Below are positions 46,366 through 58,156 of a stretch of DNA of 64,000 nt, one piece after another (positions within the stretch are counted from its first letter, which is position 1; each line of letters begins with the position of its first letter). Origin of the DNA: Sepiola atlantica (lineage: Eukaryota; Mollusca; Cephalopoda; Sepiida; Sepiolidae); NCBI GenBank assembly GCA_963556195.1, contig OY744517.1:87001714-87065713 (forward strand), written 5' to 3'. The notes under the pieces were generated by a model. It was not told where the DNA came from. It was given only the letters and a program-made list of their open reading frames with translations, and made no database searches. Both the position numbers and the translations under genes were made by a program.

Positions 46366-47120
46366 TTCTATATTTCACTCTCAAGGTATGTGTAACACTA
46401 TTTCCATAAACAATTAAAAGAATTCCATACAATTAAAAGAATTGGCTGAAATATTATCTGGTTCTGCAACAGCAAAAGAAGAAACTCACCTTTTCAATAA
46501 GGATCAGAGAAGAGTAAATATATATAAATAATAAAAGATAAATATACAAAAATGGAATGTAGCGAACTTGTGCATTCACAGACTTATATTAATATTATAG
46601 AAGTGTCCTCATAACATTGGAGCCATGCTTTGCGGGCATCAAGTCGTATGCAGTAACAGTTTTCTCCCTCAAGAGTTGATGGCTCTTCTCTCATTGGTAG
46701 AGGGAGACGCTTTCCCTGAGGCAGTAAACAATTAACCGATATCGAGCCTTGATTTGTTGGTCGTGAAAAGAGGAAGCACCCTTTGCGTTCAACTTTATAT
46801 AGGCTTTTTAGTTTATATAGGCTTATTCACGCAATCTCTAAGAGAGCAGTGATTGGATTTATTTTTTACCTAATCCACACAACCCTTAAATGGACCAATG
46901 ACCACAACTACATTTACCAATCCACGTGCCTCTTATAATTTCAAATATCATTTTCTATGCTCTGTCGTATCATGTTTGAAACGTGTGTGTACAATAATGA
47001 AGGCAAATGTTGGTCGTATTCTTGACCAACTGATTTTCAATGTATCACACAATTAACAAATTTGCATAGAATTTTTCATGTATTGGAAATTTGTATTATT
47101 TAAACTATTAGAAATATTAT
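46366..47120. other. Non-coding stretch
   Basis: No gene or repeat family recognised. Confidence 0.45.
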
Positions 47121-47448
47121 TCTCATCTTGGATATCATTCTCACAACGTTTTGGCCGATGGAAGCTTTAACCAACTTCAGATGTGTCTTGTTGAACTCGG
47201 GAATCTGTATAGAATTTCTAACCGAACCCCTTATTTAATCCACGGGGGTAGCTTGTTCTCATTCCGTCAGCCATGACCGGGTAAACGTCTTCAGTAATTC
47301 ATAATTATATTCTGAGTATCGCTTGCACTGAGGATTGAACCTTCAACCTCCAGAAAACTGTCACTTAGAACTGATCATTACTTAGCACCTGATCTATTAG
47401 GTCACGGGTCCTTGCTGAAACGTTGTGAGAATAACACCCAAGATGAGA
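47121..47448. mobile_element. 328-bp MITE with about 32-bp terminal inverted repeats
   Basis: TCTCATCTTGGATATCATTC...ACAACGTTT (47121-47152) pairs with 47417-47448. The interior has an antisense tRNA-like GAGGATTGAACCTTC. A diverged relative is at 27461-27690. Confidence 0.65.
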
Positions 47449-48166
47449 ACAGTAATTCAAACGATCCAAATAATATAAATCATCAATCTTTATCTAAAAA
47501 ATTCCGAAACATAATATGAGAAAAGTGTTTTGAAATGTCTTCCAATTCCTCAATCTTTCAGCTGCTGAGGAATTTTAGATAAATCCATTGTTATTGAGTT
47601 GAACATATAATTTTGTCTCCATTTCCCAAGCTATTCCCAACATTCATTCGCACCAACTCAATGATTATGATACACTGATTTATAAAGATAAATCCTTTGA
47701 TAAAACACCAAGTTTAAAAAAAAAAAAAAAATCAGGTAACCTTTTCGTAAATTATTGGAGACGTCACAGACTACCAAATCCTAAACTATTATTGCTAGTA
47801 AAGCCATTGAAATATACTAAATTGTATAAAAAAGTAAATTGAAAGATTAAGTGTATGCAATACAAGACTGAAAAAAAATACGAACGGTGAACGTGTTAGA
47901 AGAAGCAGCCCAGTGAATGTGATATTTACGTATCGATTCTTTATTGGATAAAATCTCTAATCAGCAGTTCCTTTCAGCCCAAAAAATTCCATCATATATA
48001 AAGTGTACACCAAACACCCTCTACATGAAGTACAGCCGAATGGCTCTCAGCAATATTCACACTGTTAAGCAAATTCCTTTTTGTTCTAGTATTTTTGTCA
48101 CTACCCAACGAACGTGGGTACGTCCTTAAAAGCTAATTCTGGCCCCGGCGAAGTGCCTCAACAGAG
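47449..48166. other. AT-rich non-coding stretch
   Basis: Nothing recognised. Confidence 0.45.
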
Positions 48167-48372
48167 TAACAAAAGACTTTCATGGACTTCCAAACACAAC
48201 GCCCGGTGAAGCACATACACGTCGCTCAATGAATGCATATGTACACAAGTTCATAGATGCATACATTCTATCACTAACAAACAAGCATGCTAATATACAC
48301 ACACATATTCCTGCCTATCACATTTAAACACACGTAAACACACGTGAGGTGACAGACGAAACAAACATGTGT
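48167..48372 (+). repeat. 206-bp direct repeat, left copy
   Basis: About 96% like 48732-48940 by eye (TAACAAAAGACTTTCATGG through AACATGTGT). Confidence 0.85.
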
Positions 48373-48731
48373 TTATTTACTCCTCTCCAGGAGTTAGGCA
48401 CAAGGCCAGTTTTATCTTACTCCCACAAGATAAGATGTGACCCAAGATCGGGTCGGGAAAGTGGGGTTTGAAAGGCCAGCACCGAGAGGTGATCACTCTG
48501 GCTATTAAAAATTGCCTTGGCAGCCCCGTCGGCATTCCCCGGTAGGGACGCCTCAGGCAGTAAGCAATAAACTTACTCCTCCCCAAACGGTGAGAAGGCA
48601 AAGCCTGGGAGGGTGGACCTCCTAGAACTGCACAGGACAGACCCATAGACCGGCGTAAATCAAGCCCCGAAGGTCAAGACAATACCAGTCTATGGGGTGC
48701 AGTATCCATCGGAACAGATACTACACTTTAA
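48373..48731 (+). repeat. SINE-like dispersed repeat, copy D
   Basis: Longest copy of the family described at 7511. It has an extra module (GACCCATAGACCGG...CAGTCTATGG) before the GCAGTATCCATCGGAAC end. Confidence 0.75.
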
Positions 48732-48940
48732 TAACAAAAGACTTTCATGGACTTCCAAACACAATGCCCGGTGAAGCACATACACGTCGCTCAATGAATG
48801 CACATGTACACAAATTCATAGATACATACATTCTATCACTAATAAAACAAGCATGCTGATATACACACACACATCTTACTGCCTATCACATTTAAACACA
48901 CGTAAACACACGTGAGGTGACAGACGAAACAAACATGTGT
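48732..48940 (+). repeat. 206-bp direct repeat, right copy
   Basis: Second copy, 209 bp, with about eight substitutions or indels relative to 48167-48372. Confidence 0.85.
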
Positions 48941-49633
48941 ACTCAATTTCTACTCATACGAAAAACAACTCTTTCCCTTTCTTGGACATTTTGAACTCTT
49001 ATTCTTCACGAACTTTATCTTTCATTGTCGAATAAAATTAATTAATTTTGTATGGAGAGACTTTGTCATTCTTTCATTTCATATTGTCTTGCCCTCTACA
49101 AATACATCTGTTAGAGACGTTCAATAAAATTAGATGAACTTGCCCAGAGTTACTGAATATAGAGTAACCATGATCCGACGATGTCTCGCCTAAATAAAGC
49201 ACTGTGTTTTTTTTTTCGTATTCAACTCCTGTTGTCGGTATCTTATTTATCACCAAGGAAAATGACATTACAACAGTGGCAAAAACAATGCTCTTTTGTT
49301 TATACTAATGCGCCACCACTTATCAAGGCCTGAAAACACTTGAAGATGAGGGTTAATTGGATGGATAGATTGACAGTTGAATGATGATGAATACTGTGAG
49401 AGGATTGAAGATCTTCATATACCATAAACTCAAAACAACAGTCGACCTATAAAACAGCAATTCTTTTGCCTTTATCAGAAACATCGCTCACGAAATGTGA
49501 GGACTAAGGCACAGAATAGGCGGAGGGGGGGGGAGTTACCACGCTTCTGAAAGTAAACCTAAGGTCCACTTTCTCTCTCTTGTAACGCTGTATACATGGC
49601 AATGTAGCGTTTCATTCATTACATAAACTGTGG
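48941..49633. other. Non-coding stretch with a dispersed segment
   Basis: About 49470-49590 resembles 55975-56100 (CAGAAACATCGCTCA...TGAAAGTAAACC), an unnamed repeat. No gene. Confidence 0.45.
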
Positions 49634-50134
49634 AGCCGACGAACCAAGATCCCGTTGAAGACTAGACTCCGTCTCTATAACGCGTACTGCGTGTCCATCA
49701 TGCTCTACAATAGCAACAGCTGGGCAATAACAAAAGCCATGCTTGAAAAGCTGGATGCGTGCCACCGTAGACACCTCCGTTCCATCACAGGTCACTGCTG
49801 ACCGAAAAAACTTATCAGCAACAAGGCACTATACGAGCTGTGCAACGAAAAACCCCTCTCCACAAAGGTCGCTGAACAAAGATGGTCTATGTTAGGCCAT
49901 ATCCTACGAATGGACCCTGACACTCCTGCACAGAGGGCACTAGACTTTGCCGTTACTGGCTTGCAAACCTACCAACCCCGACTAGGACGGCACTGCACAA
50001 ATCTGCTGGGCACATTACGTGCTGACCTCAAGCAGGCGGGACTAGGACCACTACGTACAGTGAAACAACTTCATTGCTTACAACAACTTGCGCATGACAA
50101 GGCCAGATGGCCCGGGGCTAGCATGGAGGACTGA
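49634..50134 (+). pseudogene. LINE (RTE/Jockey-like) reverse-transcriptase C-terminal remnant
   Basis: One frame reads TKIPLKTRLRLYNAYCVSIM, LYNSNSWAITKAMLEKLDAC, then after a TGA at 49799-49801 (where LINEs usually have Trp) PLSTKVAEQRWSMLGHILRM and ARWPG to a stop at 50134. This is the conserved thumb/C-terminal region of non-LTR reverse transcriptases. The catalytic core is absent upstream, so it is a 5'-truncated dead copy. Confidence 0.85.
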
Positions 50135-50962
50135 TTGCAGCTACGGGATGTCATTTGACTACCGTAGTTGCAGAACACAGTTTTTTTAATAATTAATAAC
50201 GATAGTGAGAACATTTTTTTTTCATTTCACAAGAATGGAGGAACTAAAACTGATATGACATCAAAAACAGAAATTCCAACAAAAACAGTTACAATAAAAA
50301 CAGCTAATGCAGAACATACACAATTATTGGAATTATTGCTTCAAAAAATGATCAACCCACACAGAGGTCTTCATTGACACCCGATAGTATGACGAAATCA
50401 GTCGAGTAATTTCATCATGACGTAGAAAACGGCATCACATTTAATGCCTATTTTCGACCTTTTTGAGGATATTTTTGAAAAGGAATGCACCAATCGGCCA
50501 GACGAAATAAAAGGTGTGACTTATATTCTGACGTTGATTGGTACATAATATTTCGATATTTATTCAAGCAATATTTATATATTAATACTACTGTCACTAT
50601 GCGCTTACATCATTCTTGAAACTGATGTGCACAAATGAAAATGTCAAACTCATAAATGCTGCAATTTTCAAGATTCGAACCAAACAGACACAAGTGGAAG
50701 ATAATAACACTACTCGAATATTTCAATCACATTGGACGAAAGTTGAAAATAGAAAAACTTACATAATATTACCGTTGTGAGTAGTTAATCACATCATACA
50801 CGAACTAATAAAAATGCTGGAAATTTGTCACTTTGATCAGCATTCGAGAATTCAACATAGACACTGAAAGGGAATAAAACCAGAACTGCAGAACTCTGAA
50901 GAGTGACAATATATTCAAAAATCAAACACAATCTAAGTTGTTAGAGGTATGCACATATACAT
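50135..50962. other. AT-rich non-coding stretch
   Basis: A 69-codon frame (50168-50377) has no motif. Nothing recognised. Confidence 0.4.
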
Positions 50963-50963
50963 G

Positions 50964-51037
50964 AATTAAAATTCTTAGTATAGATCTTTATGGAATAGTA
51001 TTCTATTCCATAAAGATCTATATTAAAAATTTTAATT
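50964..51037. repeat. 35-bp perfect-like hairpin
   Basis: 50964-50998 and 51003-51037 are inverted copies around TAGATCTTTATGGAATAG with a 4-bp loop. Confidence 0.8.
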
Positions 51038-51073
51038 TATATACAGTAAAATTATAACATACTTTGACAAAGC

Positions 51074-52040
51074 TTAATAAACGACCTCCCTGCTGAAATT
51101 GTGTCTGAGATAGGTTTATTTACTGATGACACGACACTGTGTTCTCGACATGTGGGTCAAACGATCATGCACATATCCAATGCAATGGCTAAATCCTTAG
51201 AAAATGACCACCAATTTGTAGTTAAATGAGGACATAAATGAATGGTAATATTTAATGCTACTGAGTCAAAGTTCGTTTCCTTTAACAATTATAAGAAACC
51301 TTTTCAAACACCGATTGCCATGGCTAATAGCAACCTACATGAGAGTCTAACATTCAATCTCTTTGGCCTAGCATTCAAAGGTAACATGAAATTGAACAAA
51401 TACATAGAAGATACTACCAAGGTTGCTGCAAGGAAAGTAGGCTCCCTCTATCGTGCTAGAAAACTTCTCACACCTGTCAGTATCTTATATCTCTAAAAAG
51501 CCACTATCCACCCATGCACCGAGTATTATTGTCATATCTGTGCTGGTGCACCAACCACCAGTCTGTCCGTATATGACAGGGTCCAAAAAAGAGCTTCTAA
51601 TCTAATAAGTCTCATTCTGTTCACCAAGATCCGGCCCCTATCCCATTGCCAAAATGTTGCATCCCTGTGCTTGTTTTACAAGTATTTCAATTGAATATGC
51701 TCCAAAAAACTTGCTGCTCTGGTGCCCCTTTGACATAAATACATCTAACAAACCCGACAGTCAGCTAAATCCCATCCCTTTACTGTGTAGGTCCCCAGAT
51801 GCCGGAGGGCTTTCTTCTCTAATGGCTTCTTTCCTTGAACTACTAGCCTTTGGAATTCCTCACCTGTTCCCCGTTTCCCTGACTGTACAAACATGCAATT
51901 TAATTTACATTTTAATGTGAAAAAACATCTCGCTGCATGACTCTTCATTTAAAATGCCCCCTATAAATCTGGCCCCTAATTCACAGTAGTCCCTTATGTC
52001 TCAGTGGCAATGTGCCTTGTTTGGGGTGAATAAAAGTTTT
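51074..52040 (+). pseudogene. Jockey-like LINE ORF2 remnant with catalytic FTDDT
   Basis: Starts LNNDLPAEIVSEIGLFTDDT. The DD pair is at 51125-51130 and corresponds to the FADD catalytic box of non-LTR RTs. Then come LFGLAFKGNMKLNKYIEDTT and, beyond a stop, TEYYCHICAGAPTTSLSVYD, RVQKRASNLISLILF and CLFYKYFN. Several in-frame stops. The 3' untranslated part ends GTGAATAAAAGTTTTT, a plausible LINE 3' end. Related pieces lie at 38796-39030 and 39240-39680. Confidence 0.85.
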
Positions 52041-52487
52041 TAAAAAAGTTAATATAAAAAGTTACATTTGAACGTGAACTGCCACAAGTCAGTCGTGAAG
52101 CAGCATACCTCTGCCTGACAACGTAAGGATGGCCCAAAGTCTTATTTGGGATTTACTTTTCCATATTGTATGATGTATTTCCGAAGTTATGTAAACGTTA
52201 ATAACTCAAAAAACTATTTATCTGATCAATCTGTAATTTTGCATGGTGATTAGTGTTATCAAAGAGCATCAGATCCATCCATCAAATTTGAGAAGAATCG
52301 AAAGTTGAAATTCCGTCAAAATTTTGACTTTGACTAAACTTTTGAAGTTCAAATGTCAAGGTCATATAAGATGCAATACTTCATTGGCTACAATATGGGC
52401 TAAATAGAAAATCTCTTCGATGAATAGAAACAAAGTCACAGTCCAAAGTGTAACTTTTACCTTTTCCATGATCTTGTCTTTTGACCT
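52041..52487. other. Non-coding stretch before the 24-bp satellite
   Basis: No gene recognised. The region supplies the short C-terminal tail of the minus-strand repeat frame. Confidence 0.5.
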
Positions 52488-55400
52488 AGATATCCTCAAA
52501 TTAAATAACCGATATATGCCCAAATTAAATGACCGATATATCCCCAAATTAAATAACCGATATATCCTCAAATTAAATAACCGATAAATCCCCAAATTAA
52601 ATAACCGATATATCCCCAAATTAAATAACCGATATATCCGCAAATTAAATGACCGATATATCCCCAAATTAAATAACCGATATATCATCAAATTAAATAA
52701 TCGATATATCCCCAACTTAAATAACCTATATATCCTCAAATTAAATAACCGATATATCCCCAAATTAAATAACCGATATATGCCCAAATTAAATAACCGA
52801 TATATCCCCAAATTAAATGACCGATATATCCCCAAATTTAATAACCGATATATCCTCAAATTAAATAACCGATATATGCCCAAATTAAATAACCGATATA
52901 TTCCCAAATTAAATAACCGATATATCCCCAAATTAAATAACCGATATATCCTCAAATTAAATAACCGATATATGCCCAAATTAAATAACCGATATATCCC
53001 CAAATTAAATAACCGATATATCATCAAATTAAATAATCGATATATCCCCAAATTAAATAACCGATATATCATCAAATTAAATAATCGATATATCCCCAAA
53101 TTAAATAACCGATATATCCTCAAATTAAATAACCGATATATGCCCAAATTAAATAACCGATATATCCCCAAATTAAATAACCGATATATCCCCAAATTAA
53201 ATAACCGATATATCTTCAAATTAAATAACCGATATATGCCCAAATTAAATAACCGATATATCCCCAAATTAAATAACCGATATATCCCCAAATTAAATAA
53301 CCGATATATGCCAAAATTAAATAACCGATATATCCCCAAATTAAATGACCGATATATCCCCAAATTAAATAACCGATATATCCCCAAATTAAATAACCGA
53401 TATATCCTCAAATTAAATAACCGATATATCCCCAAATTAAATAACCGATATATCCTCAAATTAAATGACCGATATATCCCCCAATTAAATAACCGATATA
53501 TCCCCAAATTAAATAACCGATATATCCTCAAATTAAATAACCGATATATTCTCAAATTAAATGACCGATATATCCCCAAATTTAATAACCGATATATCCT
53601 CAAATTAAATGACCGATATATCCCCAAATTAAATAACCGATATATCCCCAAATTAAATAACCGATATATTCCCAAATTAAATAACCGATATATCCCCAAA
53701 TTAAATAACCGATATATGCCCAAATTAAATAACCGATATATCCCCAAATTAAATAACCGATATATCCTCAAATTAAATAACCGATATATTCTCAAATTAA
53801 ATAACCGATATATCCCCAAATTAAATAACCGATATATCCGCAAATTAAATGACCGATGTATCCCCAAATTAAATAACCGATATATCATCAAATCAAATAA
53901 TCGATATATCCCCAAATTAAATAACCGATATATCCTCAAATTAAATAACCGATATATCCCCAAATTAAATAACCGATATATGCCCAAATTAAATAACCGA
54001 TATATCCCCAAATTAAATGACCGATATATCCCCAAATTAAATGACCGATATATCCCCAAATTTAATAACCGATATATCCTCAAATTAAATAACTGATATA
54101 TGCCCAAATTAAATAACCGATATATCCCCAAATTAAATGACCGATATATCCCCAAATTAAATAACCGATATATCCTCAAATTAAATAACCGATATATCCC
54201 CAAATTAAATAACCGATATATCCCCAAATTAAATAACCGATATATCCCCAAATTAAATAACCGATATATCCCCAAATTAAATAACCGATATATTCCCAAA
54301 TTAAATGACCGATATATCCCCAAATTAAATAACCGATATATCCCCAAATTAAATGACCGATATATCCTCAAATTAAATAACCGATATATCCCCAAATTAA
54401 ATAACCGATATATCCTCAAATTAAATGACCGATATATCCCCAAATTAAATAACCGATATATCCTCAAATTAAATAACCGATATATCCTCAAATTAAATAA
54501 CCGATATATTCTCAAATTAAATGACCGATATATCCCCAAATTTAATAACCGATATATCCCCAAATTAAATAACCGATATATTCCCAAATTAAATAACCGA
54601 TATATCCTCAAATTAAATAACCGATATATCCCCAAATTAAATAACCGATATATCCTCAAATTAAATAACCGATATATTCTCAAATTAAATAACCGATATA
54701 TCCCCAAATTAAATAACCGATATATTCCCAAATTTAATAACCGATATATCCTCAAATTAAATGACCGATATATCCCCAAATTAAATAACCGATATATCCC
54801 CAAATTAAATAACCGATATATTCCCAAATTAAATAACCGATATATCCCCAAATTAAATGACCGATATATCCCCAAATTAAATGACCGATATATCCCCAAA
54901 TTAAATAACCGATATATCCTCAAATTAAATGACCGATATATTCCCAAATTAAATAACCGATATATCCCCAAATTAAATAACAGATATATTCCCAAATTAA
55001 ATAACCGATATATTCCCAAATTAAATGACCGATATATATTCAAATTAAATAACCGATATATCCTCAAATTAAATAACCGATATATCCCCAAATTAAATAA
55101 CCGATATATCCTCAAATTAAATAACCGATATATCCCCAAATTAAATAACCGATATATTCCCAAATTAAATGACCGATATATCCCCAAATTAAATAACCGA
55201 TATATCCTCAAATTAAATGACCGATATATCCCCAAATTAAATAACCGATATATCCCCAAATTTAATAACCGGTATATTCACAAATTAAATAACCGATATA
55301 TCCCCAAATTAAATAACCGATATATCCCCAAATTAAATAACATATATATCCCCAAATTAAATGACCGATATATCCCCAAATTAAATAACCGATATATTCC

Positions 55401-55507
55401 AAAATTAAATGACCGATATATCCCCAAATTAAATGACCGATATATCCCCAAATTAAATAACCGATATATCCCCAAATTAAATAACCGATATATCCCCAAA
55501 TTAAATC
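52488..55507. repeat. 24-bp satellite, about 126 copies, open on both strands
   Basis: Unit CCCCAAATTAAATAACCGAT plus ATAT, almost without indels over 3 kb. Variation is confined to the first four bases (CCCC, CCTC, TGCC, TTCC, CATC, TTCT), AAC/GAC and rare changes. As 24 is a multiple of three, plus-strand frames repeat PKLNNRYI (438 and 475 codons, separated by one TGA at about 54094) and a minus-strand frame repeats LFNLGIYR (965 codons). There is no signal peptide, unique domain or promoter, so I call it satellite DNA. Confidence 0.93.
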
Positions 55508-55510
55508 GGT

Positions 55511-56160
55511 TCGAAGTTAGACCATGACCGGAATTTTGGCGACGATTGGTCAAGTGATGTAAACATCGTGACAAATTTGACCGAAAACATAACCTCTTTG
55601 GCACAGGTAATAATTTTCACAGTTAAAATAGTTAAATATCAATAAATATACTATTGCGTAAAAAGTTAAAATGGCATTTTGTTATTTTGTTTAATTTGGT
55701 TACGACCCCTTAACTACTATTATTCTACAACCACCATTTACTTCATCCTCCTTCTATATTATAATAACACATTAAGGAAAAGAATATCACATGTTGCCAT
55801 CGTTCTAATGACATAACATTTTCACATAAGCTTGTGAGGTGGAATAATTTTTTTATTTTATGAAAATCACTCCAGACAAGGCATGAAGCCACTTAACGGA
55901 AGGAGCTAAAAAAAATACTTCATGGTCAAAAACTAGCCAACGATAAGTGTTAGATGGATAGATTTCGACAAAAAAAACAGAAGTTCTTCTCCCTTTGTCA
56001 GAAACATTGCTCATGGAATGTGAAGACTAAAAACAAATTAAGGGAAGCTGGAGTTATGAGGCTGCTGAAAGTAAACCCAAGGTCTACATTCTACTCTCCT
56101 AAGTACAGAAATAAAAAGAATAGAATGTACTAAAATGTGACGATGAATAAAAGGACAGAA
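55511..56160. other. Non-coding stretch
   Basis: Includes the dispersed segment at 55975-56100 shared with 49470-49590. No gene. Confidence 0.45.
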
Positions 56161-56474
56161 TAGTATGAGTATCAAACAAAAATATCATATTTGCAAAGTA
56201 AAATATGGTAGCATTTGTCGAGACTGCATTCGGAATGTGATCAATCTGACTACATACCAAAAATCGCAATGCGCAAACAAAATGCTTATGTGCCTGAAAC
56301 AAAATGAAGAAAAATATGGAGATGACGTCAGAAAGAACCCCCGAACAAACGTACTTCTGTTTAACTGTACAAACATTAAAAAATTGTTTCTGCAGTTACA
56401 AGCCATATTTAAAGCACGAGGGATCTGTTCTCAGCGAACAAAATATGGCAGTGTTGTGGAAATCATACCTCCAG

Positions 56475-56663
56475 AGATTGCACCATCCTAGCGCTAACGG
56501 CACAATCGAGCAGTTACACAGACAACAAAAAGCATCGCTAACAATTTATCAGAATAACAAGAATTGGATCGGTAATCTCCCAATCCCCCTGTTATTATTC
56601 AGGAACACTCTGAAGGAAGATATTAGTTTTATGTCAGCAGACTTAGTGTACAGTACAAACTAA
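56475..56663 (+). pseudogene. LTR-retrotransposon integrase fragment
   Basis: Reads HHPSANGTIEQLHRQQKASL, then NNKNWIGNLPIPLLLFRNTL and KEDISFMSADLVYSTN. This matches the end of the gypsy integrase core (HPQSNGxVERFHR with the catalytic Glu, followed by the W...LP..LL..R motif). Upstream sequence (from 56304) shares the frame but is not recognisable. No LTRs are nearby. It is a different lineage from the 13.6-21.9 kb element. Confidence 0.75.
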
Positions 56664-56777
56664 GCTTTTCAAACGCAATATTTGGATAGTACATCCTATA
56701 CTGACATTTAATTACAATTTATTTTGGACTTTCAGGATAAAATGTCAAAATTACGTTATACAAAAGCATGCAGTTCT

Positions 56778-56778
56778 A

Positions 56779-56842
<64 letters not shown>
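56778..56842. repeat. (TA)n microsatellite
   Basis: Alternating TA tract. Confidence 0.97.
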
Positions 56843-56845
<3 letters not shown>

Positions 56846-56949
56846 TATTTCATGTATCCACATAAAATTTTATAAGAAGATATAATTTTTTATGTATCAA
56901 TTTTCAGTATTTACTTCAACAGTGCTCGATACGTATGTAGAGCTAGGTA

Positions 56950-57132
56950 GTAAGCTATGAAAATATATTTATGGCAATTAAGCTACACAGAGAAAATTTA
57001 GACGACCCATGTAGATTAAGCCTGAATGAAAAATTTGAAATCCTAAATTTTAAAGATCCCCCAAATCTATTAAACTGTAGAAATGAGATAGCAAACAGGA
57101 GCTTACACAGAAATAAATTTACCTTAGGCTAA
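56950..57132 (+). pseudogene. Unassigned, possibly Penelope-like C-terminal frame
   Basis: A stop-free stretch reads YENIFMAIKLHRENLDDPCR, then LSLNEKFEILNFKDPPNLLN and RNEIANRSLHRNKFTLG to a stop. Its first 15 codons are repeated in inverse orientation at 57488-57530. The NEIANRSLHRNKF text resembles C-terminal ends of Penelope-like proteins as I recall them; low certainty. (AAAT)n follows at 57136-57163. Confidence 0.4.
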
Positions 57133-57299
57133 CGATAAATAAATAAATAAATAAATAAATAAGTAAAAAATAAACAAAAACTTAACAATTTAAAAATTAA
57201 AACCTAAAATAGAAATACAAGGAACCACGTGTTAAAATAAATTCACCCATTATATTGACACAGCAAAGGAAATAGGATATAGGCAAATCTATAGAAAAC

Positions 57300-57528
57300 A
57301 ACAATAGAACAGTATATAGGAAGTAACACCAACAAGACCTTTGTTCGCGGGAAACCCAACGATTGGCTGAGAGAACAACAAAGAATCTGATTGGTTAACT
57401 AGCTAGCCGTGTATATAAAAACACCCGGCAAAAATAACTTCATGCATTTTAGCCTGAAGATTCCCCCCGGGGATGAAATGCGGGAGCCTCTGTGTAGCTT
57501 AATTGCCATAAATATATTTTCATATGCT

Positions 57529-57530
<2 letters not shown>
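57300..57530 (+). mobile_element. Penelope-like element end (copy 2)
   Basis: Same order as 33540-33713: CTGATTGGTTAACTAG, TATATAAAAACACC, CTGAAGATTCCCC/GGGGATGAAA hairpin (57454-57479), CCTCTGTGTAGCTTAATTG, then (TA)n. CTGAAGA and GAAA are hammerhead core elements, but the base of stem II is a T-T mismatch. Confidence 0.5.

Positions 57531-57582
<52 letters not shown>
57531..57582. repeat. (TA)n microsatellite
   Basis: Joins the Penelope-like end to the hairpin. Confidence 0.97.
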
Positions 57583-57587
<5 letters not shown>

Positions 57588-57734
57588 TAAAATGGAATAA
57601 TTGGAAGACCAAAAAAGCTCAACGTTTCGCCCAAATATGGGCTTTTTTTTCGTTCGCTCTTGACAAAGCCTATATAACATTTGGGCGAAACGTTGAACTT
57701 TTTAAATCTTCTGCTTATTCCATTTTAATTTCAT
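57581..57734. mobile_element. Hairpin element with CGAAACGTTGA arms
   Basis: 57581-57636 pairs with 57679-57734 (ATTTGGGCGAAACGTTGA and its complement). Flanked by (TA)n on the left. GGGCGAAACGTTG resembles Penelope-like termini. Confidence 0.6.
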
Positions 57735-57779
57735 ACCGTCGGATTATTTTATCCTTTCATCTATTCATATATTTATATA

Positions 57780-57990
57780 TATATATAAGATAAATGAAAG
57801 AAAGAGAGATAAAGATATGCGAATGACAAATATATTTCATCTTCGATTGTTCAATGCAAGGTGTACTCGATGAAAATATGTTGTTTTTTTCCTTAAGTCA
57901 GGCTTTTCAAAGATTAAAATCTTACTATCAGAGGAAGTACATAGATGGATAAGTTGGCAGGGGAATAGCCAAAATTCAAAATTTGAAAAT
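57780..57990 (-). repeat. Dispersed repeat, copy 2
   Basis: Inverse of 42494-42710. Indels disrupt the frame seen there. Confidence 0.6.
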
Positions 57991-58008
57991 ATTTAAAGAA
58001 ACAATACA

Positions 58009-58156
58009 AAGTAATGAAAAGTAAAGGTGTGTGCATAAAAAAGGTTATCAAAATATAAAGTAATGAAAAGTAAAGGTGTGTGCATAAAAAAGGTTATCAA
58101 AATATAAAGTAATGAAAAGTAAAGGTGTGTGCATAAAAAAGGTTATCAAAATATAG
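58009..58156. repeat. 48-bp tandem repeat, three copies
   Basis: AAGTAATGAAAAGTAAAGG plus TGTGTGCATAAAAAAGG, three near-identical copies. Confidence 0.92.

Noticed and set aside
52362..55259. 965-residue octapeptide-repeat protein on the minus strand
   Set aside because: It is the translation of the 24-bp satellite. The opposite strand is equally open, there is no unique N-terminal domain, and the apparent start is a non-ATG codon within a repeat unit.
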